A stretch of DNA of 64,000 nucleotides from Fen-1058 sp964398185 (GTDB taxonomy: Bacteria; Chloroflexota; Anaerolineae; Fen-1058), in NCBI GenBank assembly GCA_964398185.1, contig CAYNML010000027.1, forward strand, positions 3,531 through 67,530, in the 5' to 3' direction. Position 1 is the stretch's first letter; every line of letters starts with the position of its first letter. Under the pieces are notes generated by a model, which was not told where the DNA came from, made no database searches, and saw only the letters and a program-made list of their open reading frames with translations. The translations under genes were made by a program, and so were the position numbers. This document shows, in pieces, positions 24,743 through 34,546 of the stretch.

Positions 24743-26905
24743 CTACTGCTTGCTCTTGACCAGCTCAAACCGAATCTTGCACTTCCACACCGCGCCGGGT
24801 TCCAGTTCCAGCGGCCAGTGTGCCATGAGCGTGGTACCCTGATAATTGCGCTCGAACCCGGCTTCAGACAGCGAGATGGTTTCCAGCGGGAACTGCCACC
24901 ACACGGCGGCTTCGCTCGATCGGATGAGACCGCGCCCCACACGTTCCACGACCACAGCGACGTCCTTGGAATCGCTCACGGACTCGATCGCGTTCAAGCG
25001 ATGCAGCACGCCGCCGGCATAGAGCGTGTACGCTCCTTCGGCTTCATCGCCGCCGGAGATGCCCCAGTTCGTTTCCATGCCAAAGCGCGCCGCGACCTGC
25101 TCTGCACCGGTGTTGGTCACCGTGTAGAACACGTCGAACGTTTCGCTGCCTGCTTCCACGACGATCTTCTTCTCCACCCGCAGCGGATGGCGCACCCCGT
25201 CGATCCACGCGCCGCCTTCGCGTTCCAGCACGATGGTCGCCTTCTTCGCGGTGCGCGTTACTCTGGCCTGATACGGCTGATTGACGAAGTCGCCCCATTC
25301 GCGATACTGGCTGCGATAAAAATTGTCCAATGTTTCCGCCGGGCCAAACACGTGGTCGATCAAGCTGGCGCGGCGATACCAATCGACGAACAGCTTCTGC
25401 TCCAGTCCCGCTTCCTTGGCGCGCGTCGCGGCGGACTGAATATTCTCCAGCTGCGTCCGCTGCCCGGCGATGATCAACGACCCCCTGGCGGCCGCATCGA
25501 TCAAGTCTTGATGATAGCCCTCGCGCCAGCGCGACAGCGTGTCGATCAGGTTCATGTTGCGCGCGCGCCAGTCCCACTCGATGAGCGTGCCGCCCACGAA
25601 CGGATCGAGCAGCAGCCACTGCGCGTCGGTCGAGACGACCACGTCTGGACGCGAGTCGCAGTCGACGTCGGTCACATCGACCGTGAGCCATTCTTCCGTG
25701 GTGTGCGCCGCCTGCTCGGCCTGCGTCTGCGCCGCGATCAAGTGCGCGTAGTTGGCCTCGCGCTCGTGGAACAGATAGATGCCGCCGAACACGCCGTGCC
25801 AGTACGGGCTGCTGCACTGCCCGGCCCACAGGTGATCGAGCGCGGCGCTGCGCGCGCCGACGCGCTTCATGCGGTGCACCAGGCTGCTGGCCCACAACAT
25901 GCGCTTGTGCAGGGTGTTGATCTCCGGGTACTTCACCATGAACGAGCGCCACATGCCGCCCTTGATGAAGCGCAGCACGTCGAAACGCTGCTCGGCTTGC
26001 AGCTGCTGCTTGATCTTCACCAGATCGTGCGACGGCTGCGCGGGCAGCGACCACACGTTCATTTCGTCGTAAGAGGCCGCGGGCAGGTACGCGCGCCCGA
26101 TCGGCTGAACCTGCTTCAAGACATCGCCCGGCGGGCAGGTGATCAGCCAATCGGCGTTTTGTTCCAGCGCCGCAAAAAATTCTTCCACCCAGCCGCCCGT
26201 CCAGCAGTGATCGAAGGTGGTGGGCCACAGGCCGAACTTCTCGCCGTCGTCACCCATCACCGCCACGCGCGGCGGCGCGCCTTCGGCCGCCGGCTGGGCC
26301 GCCTGCCGCCGCAGCCAGTCGATAATGTCGGTCACTTTGCCCCACGGCGTGTTGAGGCGCAGATAGTGCAGCGAGCTAAACAGGTTCAGCGGATGCCCCT
26401 GTTCCTCGGTCACGTAATGGCCGAACAGATCGGCGTCGACGTAGCCGCCGTACTTGAAGTGCGTATCGTCGAGGATGGTGTAGCGCAGACCGGCCTCGTG
26501 CAGCACCTTGGGCAGGTGCGGCTCCCATACCCGCTCGGCCAGCCACAGCCCGATCGGTTCCACGCCGAAATCCTTGAGGACCGCCTCGCTCAGCTTGGCG
26601 ATCTGGCCCTGCTTGTCGGCGTCGGGCAGCGCGGCCAACACCGGCTCGTAGTAACCGCCTGTCAGAATCTCCACCTGCTTGCGGCCAACCAGCGTGCGCA
26701 CGCGCTTGATGAAATCGGGCTGGTGTGCAATCAGCCAGTCGCGCAGGGGGCCGCTGTAATGCAGCGCCATGCGCACCGCCGGATGCTTCTCCAGCGCGGC
26801 CAGCATTGGCTCGTACGTCTTGTGATAGGCGTCCGCAATCACGAAATCGTAATTGCCCACCGGTTGGTGATTATGCAGAATGAGCGAAAGGTAGATTGTA
26901 TTCAT
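24743..26905 (-). CDS. GH57 alpha-amylase/4-alpha-glucanotransferase
   Basis: 720 residues. The ATG at 26905 begins the family-typical MNTIYLSLILHNHQPVGNYDF. GH57 conserved regions are HNHQP, GGYYEPVLAALPD, WLAERVWEP (nucleophile Glu region) and MGDDGEKFGLWP (acid/base region). The C-terminal beta-sandwich (about 420-715) is like that of archaeal 4-alpha-glucanotransferases (DUF1925/1926). It probably remodels or degrades alpha-1,4-glucans and works with the glycogen synthesis genes upstream in the same operon. Confidence 0.9.
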   Translation of the reverse strand: MNTIYLSLILHNHQPVGNYDFVIADAYHKTYEPMLAALEKHPAVRMALHYSGPLRDWLIAHQPDFIKRVRTLVGRKQVEILTGGYYEPVLAALPDADKQGQIAKLSEAVLKDFGVEPIGLWLAERVWEPHLPKVLHEAGLRYTILDDTHFKYGGYVDADLFGHYVTEEQGHPLNLFSSLHYLRLNTPWGKVTDIIDWLRRQAAQPAAEGAPPRVAVMGDDGEKFGLWPTTFDHCWTGGWVEEFFAALEQNADWLITCPPGDVLKQVQPIGRAYLPAASYDEMNVWSLPAQPSHDLVKIKQQLQAEQRFDVLRFIKGGMWRSFMVKYPEINTLHKRMLWASSLVHRMKRVGARSAALDHLWAGQCSSPYWHGVFGGIYLFHEREANYAHLIAAQTQAEQAAHTTEEWLTVDVTDVDCDSRPDVVVSTDAQWLLLDPFVGGTLIEWDWRARNMNLIDTLSRWREGYHQDLIDAAARGSLIIAGQRTQLENIQSAATRAKEAGLEQKLFVDWYRRASLIDHVFGPAETLDNFYRSQYREWGDFVNQPYQARVTRTAKKATIVLEREGGAWIDGVRHPLRVEKKIVVEAGSETFDVFYTVTNTGAEQVAARFGMETNWGISGGDEAEGAYTLYAGGVLHRLNAIESVSDSKDVAVVVERVGRGLIRSSEAAVWWQFPLETISLSEAGFERNYQGTTLMAHWPLELEPGAVWKCKIRFELVKSKQ

Positions 26906-26907
26906 GG

Positions 26908-27008
26908 TGGTAGTGAGTTGTTGGTAGTTGGCAGTTGGTAAATGGGCTGCACCGCCAATGATCATTGTTCATTGTTCATTGTTCATTGATCATTGATCAT
27001 TGCTCATC
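26908..27008. repeat. AGTTGGT and TCATTGT heptad tracts
   Basis: GGTAGTGAGTTGTTGGTAG-type words are followed by runs of TTCATTG and ATCATTG (26960-27008), filling the gap between glgC and the GH57 gene. Confidence 0.7.
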
Positions 27009-28272
27009 AGCCTTTGGGCACGTAGCCCACCGTCGTGCCGCTGGGTACCATGTTGCCGGGGAAATCGCCGGGCTGGCTGTCGCCGGCCACGACGCAGTTG
27101 CGGCCCACGCGCACATTTTCTGGAATGACGGCGTTCTTGCCCAGCAGCGAAATGCCGGAAGTCAGATCGCCCACCGGGTTGGGGCTGTAATCGACGCCGT
27201 AGCCCACGTGCGCGTTCTGCCGGATGGTGCACTGCTTGTCAACGATGGCGCGATCGACGATGGCGCCGTTCTCGATGATGGTATCGGTCAGCACGATCGA
27301 GTTGCGCACCACCGCGCCCCGCCCGACCTTCACGCCCGGCGCGAGCACGCTGTACTCGACCGTGCCTTCGATGACGCAGCCGTCGGTGATCATGCTGTGC
27401 GCCACCACCGCGCCCGTGCGGATGTTCACCGGGGGCCGCTCTTCCGATCGGGTGTGAATGACCCAATCGCGATCGAGCAGATCGAGCTGCGGCGTGTCGG
27501 CCAGCAGATCCATGTGTGCTTCCCAGTAAGCCTGCACGGTCCCGACATCGACCCAGTAACCGCTGAAGGGATAGGCATACACTTTGTGGGTCTGAATCAT
27601 CTTGGGGATGATGTTTTTGCCAAAGTCGTGCGACGACTTGGGATCGGCGTCGTCTTCGCGCAGCATCTGGTTCAGTACGTCAGTGCTGAAGACGTAGATC
27701 CCCATCGAACCGAGGTTGCTCTTGGGCTGGATCGGCTTCTCTTCAAAATCGATCACGCGGTAACTGTCGTCGGTCTGCAGGATGCCGAAGCGCGAGGCTT
27801 CATCGGGCGAGACCGTCAGGGTCGCCACCGTCAGATCGGCGCGCTTCTCCTGATGGAAGGTGATCAGGTCGTCGTAGTTCATCTTGTAGATGTGATCGGC
27901 CGCCAGGATCACGGTGTAGTCGGGCTTGTGCCGGCGGATGAAGTCCCAGTTGCGCTGAATGGCGTTGGCCGTGCCGCTGTAGCGCTCCATGGTGCCGTCC
28001 AACCGCTCGATGGGCTGCAGCAGCCACACCCCGCCGTACATGCGGTCCAGGTCCCACGGGCCGCCGGTGCGGATGTGCTCGTGCAGCGAGTGCGGGCGAT
28101 ACTGCGTGAGGACGCCCACGGTGGTGATGCCCGAGTTGGTGCAGTTCGATAACGGGAAATCGACAATGCGATATTTCCCGGCGAAGGGTACGGCCGGCTT
28201 GGCGCGCTTCTGCGAGAGGATGCTGAGGCGGCTGCCTCGCCCGCCAGCGAGGATCATAGCAAGTGCGTGCAT
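27007..28272 (-). CDS. glgC: Glucose-1-phosphate adenylyltransferase
   Basis: 421 residues. It makes ADP-glucose from ATP and glucose-1-phosphate, the committed step of glycogen synthesis. Landmarks are LAGGRGSRLSILSQKRAKPAVPFAG (substituted here by shorter blocks AGGRGSRL and KRAKPAVPF), YRIVDFPLSNC, QYRPHSLHEHI, GTANAIQRN and VILAADHIYKMNY. A left-handed beta-helix with hexapeptide repeats forms the C-terminal quarter. It lies 71 nt downstream of glgA and is cotranscribed. Confidence 0.96.
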   Translation of the reverse strand: MHALAMILAGGRGSRLSILSQKRAKPAVPFAGKYRIVDFPLSNCTNSGITTVGVLTQYRPHSLHEHIRTGGPWDLDRMYGGVWLLQPIERLDGTMERYSGTANAIQRNWDFIRRHKPDYTVILAADHIYKMNYDDLITFHQEKRADLTVATLTVSPDEASRFGILQTDDSYRVIDFEEKPIQPKSNLGSMGIYVFSTDVLNQMLREDDADPKSSHDFGKNIIPKMIQTHKVYAYPFSGYWVDVGTVQAYWEAHMDLLADTPQLDLLDRDWVIHTRSEERPPVNIRTGAVVAHSMITDGCVIEGTVEYSVLAPGVKVGRGAVVRNSIVLTDTIIENGAIVDRAIVDKQCTIRQNAHVGYGVDYSPNPVGDLTSGISLLGKNAVIPENVRVGRNCVVAGDSQPGDFPGNMVPSGTTVGYVPKG

Positions 28273-28343
28273 GGTCTGTCCTTGTGGGTGGGGATGGTCG
28301 CGCTAGCTGTTAAATGGTGATGCGTGAGATTCGTGTGCCCGGT

Positions 28344-29825
28344 CTACTTGATGGTGTGATGCAACTCGATCGCCCGGCGATACAACGTCACGTACTGCTG
28401 CGCCGATTTGTTCCACGAGAAATCGGCGGCCATGCCGCGGCGCTGCAGCGCCTGCCAGCGATCGGGGTCCGCAAAGGCGGCCAACGCCCGATCGAGCGCG
28501 CCGACCAGCGCTTTGGCCGTGTAGGCCGTGAACGTAAAGCCCGTGCCGCGCTGCGCCGATCGATCGGCGTCGATCACGGTGTCGGCCAGGCCGCCGGTGG
28601 CGCGCACCAGCGGCACCGCGCCGTAACGCATGGCGATCATCTGTCCCAGGCCGCACGGCTCAAAGTGCGACGGCATCAGGAACACATCGCTGCCGCCGTA
28701 AATCTTGCGCGCCAGCGGTTCGTTGAAATGGTGATCGACGCCGACACGGCCCGGATACTGCGCCGCCAGCGCTTGCAAGGCGGCGTGATACTTCTCGTCG
28801 CCGCTGCCCAGGATGGCGAGCTGCACCTCGCGCTGCAGCAACTGCGACGCCGCTTCCACCAAAATATCGAGACCCTTCTGCTCGAACAGGCGCGAAACCA
28901 GGCCGATGAGCATGGCGCGCGGCTGGCGCTTCAATTTCAACTCGTCCTGCACGGCGCGCTTGTTGGCGGCGCGTTTCTTCAATGAAGCTGCCGTGAAGCG
29001 CTCGGCCAACAAGGGATCGGTCTGCGGATTCCACGCGGTCTGATCGAGGCCGTTGAGCACGCCGCTCAGTTGATCGCGCCGCGTGTGGAGCAGCTCGTAC
29101 AAGCCTTCACCGAACTCGCGCGTGAGGATCTGCCGGGCATACGTGGGGCTAACGGTGTTGATGGCATCGGCGCAGGCAATACCGCGCGCCAGCCAGTTGA
29201 CGCTGCCGGGCGCTTCGCCCGCAATACGGGGCGGGTTCTGTTTGAAGCCCGCAAAGCGGAACAGCGCATTGCCGCCGGCGCCCTGCCAGAAGAGGTTGTG
29301 AATGGTGAGCAAACTGGCCATGGATTTGAACGGCGCTTCGCGGCGGCCGCGGGTGGCGAGGTACATCAGCGCCGGGCCGGTATGCCAGTCGTGGGCGTGC
29401 AGCACGTGCGGCGTCCAATCGAGCACGCGCAGAAATTCGATCACGGCGCGGCTGAAGAAGACGTAGGCCATCAACTCGTCGGGCTGGCCGTAGACCTTGT
29501 CGCGCCCGAAGAACCGCTCGTCCCACACAAAGTAGGTCGGCACGCCGGTGTAGTTCGATTCGAGCACCTCGGTGGTGCGCGCGCTATTGCCGGTGGGGAC
29601 ATCGATGAACCGATCGACGCGCCGCACGCTGTAGCGCTGCGCCTCGATGGGACGATAGCGCGGCACGATCACGCGCACATCGTGCCCCAGCTGCCGCAGC
29701 GCCTGCGGCAGCGAGCCGATCACATCGGCCAGGCCGCCGACTTTGTAGAACGGCGCGCACTCCGCCGCGACGAAGAGAATCTTCAAGGGATCAGATTGTG
29801 GGGCAATGCTGGTTGGCCGGGCCAT
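28344..29825 (-). CDS. glgA: Glycogen synthase
   Basis: 493 residues, GT5 family, adding glucose from ADP-glucose to alpha-1,4-glucan. N-terminal landmarks are ILFVAAECAPFYKVGGLADVI (KVGGLADV binds ADP-glucose) and LHAHDWHTG. The C-terminal nucleotide-binding part contains GLVSRLFEQKGLDI, LMPSHFEPCGLGQ and VRATGGLADTV. Length is standard. It is first in the glycogen operon with glgC and two GH57 genes; no GH13 branching enzyme is present in the window. Confidence 0.95.
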   Translation of the reverse strand: MARPTSIAPQSDPLKILFVAAECAPFYKVGGLADVIGSLPQALRQLGHDVRVIVPRYRPIEAQRYSVRRVDRFIDVPTGNSARTTEVLESNYTGVPTYFVWDERFFGRDKVYGQPDELMAYVFFSRAVIEFLRVLDWTPHVLHAHDWHTGPALMYLATRGRREAPFKSMASLLTIHNLFWQGAGGNALFRFAGFKQNPPRIAGEAPGSVNWLARGIACADAINTVSPTYARQILTREFGEGLYELLHTRRDQLSGVLNGLDQTAWNPQTDPLLAERFTAASLKKRAANKRAVQDELKLKRQPRAMLIGLVSRLFEQKGLDILVEAASQLLQREVQLAILGSGDEKYHAALQALAAQYPGRVGVDHHFNEPLARKIYGGSDVFLMPSHFEPCGLGQMIAMRYGAVPLVRATGGLADTVIDADRSAQRGTGFTFTAYTAKALVGALDRALAAFADPDRWQALQRRGMAADFSWNKSAQQYVTLYRRAIELHHTIK

Positions 29826-29960
29826 GACGCGCTCGAGTTGAAACAGGGTGGGATAGGCTTATACTAGCACAGGCTGGGGTGGGCGTCAAAGTAGAACTGC
29901 GGAAGGGGGAAATTGGAATTCAGCCGGTAGGTGGCGGACCAGCGCTGCCGAAGCGCAACC

Positions 29961-29983
29961 AAAAGCCCTGCGGGCGCAGGGCT
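29961..29983 (-). terminator. Terminator after the Uma2 gene
   Basis: AGCCCTGCG and CGCAGGGCT, with a T4 run on the minus strand. It lies 29 nt past the Uma2 stop. Confidence 0.6.
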
Positions 29984-30011
29984 GCGATCTGGCCGCACAG
30001 AGACTCGGAAA

Positions 30012-30614
30012 CTACTTACTGGCCGCCACCACCTCGCCGACGAGCACGGCAAACCCCGGCAGCACTTCCGAACGGGCGGTTTCTTCCGGGCCAAAGCGCC
30101 CGATCAATTCATAGTCGCCGCCGCGCAGCACGAAGACCTCGATCTGGCGCTTGTCGGGGTCGACGATCCAGTATTCGCGCACACCACTCAGCGCATAGAG
30201 GCGATACTTGGTGCGGCGATCGTCGATCCAGTTGCCGGGCGAGAGGATCTCCACGATCAAATCGGGCGCCCCGTCGATCCAGCGCTCCTTGATGATATCG
30301 AGACGCGCCTTGTGGATGAAAAGAATATCAGGCTGCACCGGATTCGCCAGTTCACCCAGCCGCACGTCGATCGGAGCAGTGAAGACTTCGCCCAAGTCTT
30401 CGGCATCGACAAAGCTACCGACAGCCAGTGCCAGCTTGAAACTGACACGCTGATGAGAAGTCAGTGGGGCTGGATTCATGTGCAATTCTCCTTCAATCAC
30501 TTCGTACCGCCAGCCGTCGTCAGGCAGCTTGCAATAATCCGCGTAAGTCCATTCACCCTGCGGCGGCCAAGTTTGCGCCGCCGGCTGAAGTGGTGTGATT
30601 GATGGAATAGCCAT
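30012..30614 (-). CDS. Uma2-family (DUF820) PD-(D/E)XK endonuclease
   Basis: 200 residues. The ATG at 30614 has GGGAGGT upstream. It contains WTYADYCKLPDDGWRYEVIEGELHM in broken blocks, PDILFIHKAR and PDLIVEILSPGN, the Uma2 restriction-like core, followed by KYRLYALSGVREYWIVDP. Such genes are abundant in Cyanobacteria and Chloroflexota and their role is unknown; mobile-element-like copies are common. No transposase accompanies it. Confidence 0.88.
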   Translation of the reverse strand: MAIPSITPLQPAAQTWPPQGEWTYADYCKLPDDGWRYEVIEGELHMNPAPLTSHQRVSFKLALAVGSFVDAEDLGEVFTAPIDVRLGELANPVQPDILFIHKARLDIIKERWIDGAPDLIVEILSPGNWIDDRRTKYRLYALSGVREYWIVDPDKRQIEVFVLRGGDYELIGRFGPEETARSEVLPGFAVLVGEVVAASK

Positions 30615-30739
30615 GCCGACCTCCCTGCCTGCATCCAATCCACGCTCAACTTTCTTGACATTCAGTCTAAAGCAGAAATCTAAAATCCGCAACACTTGCC
30701 CTGCACGCTGCGCGGCAGCGCGGTGCAAGTGTCCAAAAT

Positions 30740-32545
30740 CTACTGTGCGCCCGTGCCTACTTTGAAGATCGCCTGCCACGGCTGATAGCGCGTGAAGATG
30801 CGATCTTCCGAGATGACTTGTCCGCCGCGCGTGACGGTGCGCGTGACGGTCACATCCGCGCCGTCGGCGGCGTAGTCCACTTGCTGGCGCGTGCCGGCGG
30901 GCAGCGTGGGGTCCTCTTCGATCTTGTCCTCGGGATGCGGAATGACGTTCTCGACGACGGGTTCCGAGATGGTCACCTGCCGCCCGTCACTGGTGCTGTA
31001 CAGCTTGAAGGTCAAACGCCCCGCCACATCGTTGGCATACGCTTCGACCAGGATGTGATACGGCGTGTCGTTCTTGAATTTGAAATCGACGACGGGGCTG
31101 AACACACTGGCGTCGAGGCCGGGGCCAGAGCCGCGTTCGTACCAGCCCACGCGATAGGCGTGCGGCCAGCGCTCGATGATGGGATAGCCGCCATTGAAGG
31201 CCGCGCGGAAGGCCGTGGTCGAGACCTGGCACACGCCGCCGCCCACGCCCTTGATGGTGCGCCCGTTGTAGATGATCAGCGCTTCGGCGTAGCCTTTGTC
31301 CAAGCTCACATCGCCCAGATTGTGATTGAACGAGAAGACCTCGCCCGGCTTGATGATGACGCCGTGCTGGCTGGCCGTGGCCGCGCCGATGTTCTTCATG
31401 CGCTCAACACTGGAACCGGCATAGAGCGATTGCCCCGTCGAGACCAGCTCGGTGATGCCCAGCGCGGCGGCCTGGGCATCGTCGTAGAAATCAGGACGCT
31501 GTTCGTTGACGGCCAGCGTCACCTGCTGATCGCCGCGGGCCAGGGCGTCGTTCATGCGCGCCAGCGTGGTGGTGATGTCGAGCGCGCGGCCAATCTTGCC
31601 GGGCTGGATCACTTCCAGCTGGCGGGTGTCGTCGTTGAAGATGAAGCGCGCGTTCTCGGGCGCCCGATCGATCTGCTGCGCGAGATCGGCCAGCCCGGCG
31701 CGCAGGGCTTCCGCGTTGAACTTGACCTCGATCGCTGTGCCGTCCGTCGCTTTGTCCACCATCAGGAACGACAGCAGCTGCTGCGGCGTCAAATCCCAAC
31801 TGGCTGGTTCGCCGGGCGCGGGGTTCGCCAGCACCAGCGTCAGGTTGCGATTGAGGATCGTCTGCAACTGCGCGGCGGCGGCGGACACATCGGTCAGGCG
31901 CGGCTGCTCGGTCTCGATCGGCAGCACGATGCGCTTCGGCCCGTCGGCCCGGGCGAGGTCGGGCAGCAGGTGCAGCGTGGCCTCGACGTTCAACTCGCGC
32001 CCGATCTGCGCGGGCGTGGTGATCACCTGCGTGCCGTTCAGTTGCAGACCCGCGTCAATCGGCGGGCGGTTGATCTGCGCGGCCACCTGTTCAAAGTACG
32101 CGCGCGCGACGTTGGCGTTGAAGACGAGGCGCGGGGCCAGATCGGCGCCGTTGATCAGCACCTGCGTTTGGCCGTCCACGCCGCGCAGCGACAGATCGAG
32201 TGCGGCCTGCGCGGTGGCGCGGGCGTCGAAGGTGATGCCGAGATCGATCGGGTTGGCGATCCACGCGGTCTGCCCGTCGCTCAGATCGACGCGGGCGGTG
32301 TTGAATTTGGCTGTGAAGGCGGCGTCCAACATGGCGGCGGCTTCGTCCAGCGACTTGCCGCTGAGATCGATGTTCCACACGGTCACGCCGGGCAGCACGC
32401 GCGCGGAGAAATAAATTTGAAAGGCGATGAAGCCAAACGCGAGCACGACGGCGAACGCTGCCAGCGCGATCAGCACAACAAAGGCCCACGGCAGGCGGGT
32501 CGTGGGCTTGGATGTGCGGGCTTGCGAGAGTGCGGCGGTGCTCAT
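30740..32545 (-). CDS. VanW family protein with peptidoglycan-binding and G5-like domains
   Basis: 601 residues from the ATG at 32545 (a TTG two codons earlier is possible). One N-terminal membrane anchor (about 20-45) is followed by an extracellular part. Two PG_binding_4-like domains (about 60-330) come first, then a VanW domain (SFNHNLGDVSLDKGY, GGGVCQVSTTAFRAAF, ERWPHAYRVGWYERGSGPG). A short G5-like tail (VTVTRTVTRGGQVISEDRI) ends it. VanW proteins are cell-wall associated with unproved function. It lies 30 nt upstream of ilvE's end in the same direction. Confidence 0.88.
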   Translation of the reverse strand: MSTAALSQARTSKPTTRLPWAFVVLIALAAFAVVLAFGFIAFQIYFSARVLPGVTVWNIDLSGKSLDEAAAMLDAAFTAKFNTARVDLSDGQTAWIANPIDLGITFDARATAQAALDLSLRGVDGQTQVLINGADLAPRLVFNANVARAYFEQVAAQINRPPIDAGLQLNGTQVITTPAQIGRELNVEATLHLLPDLARADGPKRIVLPIETEQPRLTDVSAAAAQLQTILNRNLTLVLANPAPGEPASWDLTPQQLLSFLMVDKATDGTAIEVKFNAEALRAGLADLAQQIDRAPENARFIFNDDTRQLEVIQPGKIGRALDITTTLARMNDALARGDQQVTLAVNEQRPDFYDDAQAAALGITELVSTGQSLYAGSSVERMKNIGAATASQHGVIIKPGEVFSFNHNLGDVSLDKGYAEALIIYNGRTIKGVGGGVCQVSTTAFRAAFNGGYPIIERWPHAYRVGWYERGSGPGLDASVFSPVVDFKFKNDTPYHILVEAYANDVAGRLTFKLYSTSDGRQVTISEPVVENVIPHPEDKIEEDPTLPAGTRQQVDYAADGADVTVTRTVTRGGQVISEDRIFTRYQPWQAIFKVGTGAQ

Positions 32546-32576
32546 GCACAAATCATACCACAGGGAGAGCGCATCC

Positions 32577-33515
32577 CTATTTCACTGCGGCGGTTTCCTT
32601 TACAAAGACGGGCGCGCACCAGTGCTTGTACTTCGCCACTTTGCCGCGTACCACGTCGAAGTACAGATCGCGCAGGGCTTTGACCACGGGGCCGAGCTTG
32701 CCGTCGCCCACCGGCCGATGATCGACTCTGGCGATGTTGACCACCTGCACGCCGGTACCGCAGAAGAAGGCGGCGTCGGCCACGTAGAATTCGGTGCGGC
32801 TGATGGGCCGCTCGATCGTCTCCAGGCCCAGTTCGTTCTGCGCCAGTTCGATTACGGTATTGCGCGTGATGCCTTCCAAGATGTCTTCGTAGACTGGCGG
32901 GGTGATCAGCTTGTTGCCGCGCAGCAGGAAGATGTTCTCGGCGCTGCCTTCGCAGACGTGGCCGCTCTGGTTGATGACCAGCGCTTCGTCGTAGCCGTTC
33001 AACATCGCTTCGGTCTTCATGAAGGCTGAGTTGACGTAGGCCCCGGTGATCTTACCGCGCGGCGGAATGTTGTTGTCGCTGATGCGCTGCCACGAGGAGA
33101 AGCCCACGTGCGCGCCCTCTTCGTTTTCCACGTAGCGTCCGAAGGGTGTGGCGAAGATGCACAGGTCGTCGTTGAGGTCGTGCAGCCGCACGCCGATCTG
33201 CTCGTTGGTCTTGTAGGCCACCGGGCGGATGTAGGCGTCGCACTGGAAGTCTTCGCGGCGCAGCAGTTCCGTGGTGATGTCGCACAACTGCTCGGCGGTG
33301 TAGCGCGGCGACATCATCAGGATCTTGGCCGATTGCAACAGGCGTTGATAGTGCTCCAACAAGCGGAAAACGTACAACTGCCGATCGGCCTCATTCCAAT
33401 ACCCGCGGATGCCTTCGAAGCAGCCGGTGCCGTAATTGAAGGCATGCGTCATGATGCTGATCTTGGCCTGATCGATGGGCACGATGGCCCCTTTGAAAAA
33501 GGCGTATTGCGTCAC
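32577..33515 (-). CDS. ilvE: Branched-chain amino acid aminotransferase
   Basis: 312 residues from a GTG at 33515, with AAGGGAG eight bases upstream. A 26-codon upstream extension lacks a ribosome site. It is a fold-type IV PLP transaminase for valine, leucine and isoleucine. Landmarks are AFNYGTGCFEGIRGYW, RPVAYKTNEQIGV, GKITGAYVNSAFMKTEA (catalytic Lys), CEGSAENIF and GTGVQVVNI. It is upstream of the VanW gene in the same orientation. Confidence 0.93.
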   Translation of the reverse strand: MTQYAFFKGAIVPIDQAKISIMTHAFNYGTGCFEGIRGYWNEADRQLYVFRLLEHYQRLLQSAKILMMSPRYTAEQLCDITTELLRREDFQCDAYIRPVAYKTNEQIGVRLHDLNDDLCIFATPFGRYVENEEGAHVGFSSWQRISDNNIPPRGKITGAYVNSAFMKTEAMLNGYDEALVINQSGHVCEGSAENIFLLRGNKLITPPVYEDILEGITRNTVIELAQNELGLETIERPISRTEFYVADAAFFCGTGVQVVNIARVDHRPVGDGKLGPVVKALRDLYFDVVRGKVAKYKHWCAPVFVKETAAVK

Positions 33516-33593
33516 GGTGATGTACTCCCTTGTAAAAGTTTTGCCGGGACGGTGGGTAGGCGGCATTATAGAAGTGATCGAAGGGCGTGTCAA

Positions 33594-33622
33594 TTGACCG
33601 GGCGGTAAGTCAGTGCGATAAT
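33594..33622 (+). promoter_or_regulatory. Promoter of the 33.7-36 kb plus-strand gene string
   Basis: TTGACC (33594-33599), 17-nt spacer, GATAAT (33617-33622), 45 nt before the first start codon. Confidence 0.6.
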
Positions 33623-33666
33623 GATCGCAACTCTATGATGATCTCCTCTGCCACAGCGAGCATAGC

Positions 33667-34119
33667 GTGACGAGACCCGACGATCGAATTACCCTGACAA
33701 CCATATCTTTTCTGGCCAACACGAGCAGCCAGCTCGACGCCTTTCGCGCCAGGCTCAAGCAGCGCACCCCGCTGCACACCTCGTCGTTTGTCGAGTGCCG
33801 CTATTACGGCGACGAGGTCTACATCTGCATCTGCCTGGAAGCCGCGCCGCACGAGACTCAGACGCTGACGTGGTGGCTGGACATCACGCCGCGCGAGGGG
33901 ATGTGGCTGATCGAAGCCAGCGTGCTGCTGAACGGACGCACGCCGGTGGTGCAGGCGCCGCCGCAGCGCGTGTATGATTTTCAGGCCGTGCAGAACGAAC
34001 TCCCGGACATCCTGGATCAACTGCTGCAAGCCGGCGCCGCCGTGCTAGACAAGATGTTGGCGCGGCAGTCGTCCGCAAAGGCCGATCAAAGTGTAAACGA
34101 GAGCGAGGCTGAGGCATGA
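33667..34119 (+). CDS. Hypothetical protein, 150 residues
   Basis: GTG start. Soluble, with TWWLDITPREGMWLIEASVLLNG in its middle and an acidic C-terminus (SVNESEAEA). I do not recognise a family. Its stop overlaps the start of the NUDIX gene (ATGA), so the two are translationally coupled. Confidence 0.65.
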   Translation: MTRPDDRITLTTISFLANTSSQLDAFRARLKQRTPLHTSSFVECRYYGDEVYICICLEAAPHETQTLTWWLDITPREGMWLIEASVLLNGRTPVVQAPPQRVYDFQAVQNELPDILDQLLQAGAAVLDKMLARQSSAKADQSVNESEAEA

Positions 34120-34523
34120 ATGTACCGCGTGTCGGAGTGGGCGTGATGATCGTGCGCGACGGACGCGTGCTGCTGGGCCGCCGCATGAGCGGCCAGCGGC
34201 CCGGCTGGTGGGGCTGGATCGGCGGGCGGCTGGAATTCGGCGAGACGCTGCAGCAGTGCGCCATGCGCGAGGCGCGCGAAGAAGCCGGCGTGGAAGTGGG
34301 CCGCTTGCGACTGTTGTGCATCTCGTCCATCATCGTGGAAGATCAACACTGGATCGATGTGGAATTCCTGGGCGACATCATCTCTGGCGAGCCGCACACC
34401 GCCGCACCCGATGAGTTGACCGAGTGGGCGTGGTACCCGATCGATCAGCTGCCCTCACCGATCTTTGAGCCGGCGGAGTTGGCGTTGAAGTCGTATCGCA
34501 CGGGCAGAATACTGAATGAGTGA
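34116..34523 (+). CDS. NUDIX hydrolase
   Basis: 135 residues, a single NUDIX domain. The box G-x5-E-x7-RE-x2-EE-x-G is present as GGRLEFGE, AMREAREEAGVEV. GWWGWIGGRLEFGE resembles the ADP-ribose/nucleotide-sugar and MutT-like group. The substrate cannot be assigned. It overlaps the preceding gene by 4 nt, and the PLP enzyme gene follows after 23 nt. Confidence 0.92.
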   Translation: MNVPRVGVGVMIVRDGRVLLGRRMSGQRPGWWGWIGGRLEFGETLQQCAMREAREEAGVEVGRLRLLCISSIIVEDQHWIDVEFLGDIISGEPHTAAPDELTEWAWYPIDQLPSPIFEPAELALKSYRTGRILNE

Positions 34524-34546
34524 TAGGAAGATAGAGAGACAGCGAG

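Noticed and set aside
24818..26941. Plus-strand frame of about 700 codons opposite the GH57 amylase gene
   Set aside because: The minus strand encodes a full GH57 enzyme; the opposite frame is a GC-rich shadow without motifs.
30818..32683. Plus-strand frame of about 620 codons opposite the VanW gene
   Set aside because: Same reason: VanW and PG-binding motifs are on the minus strand.
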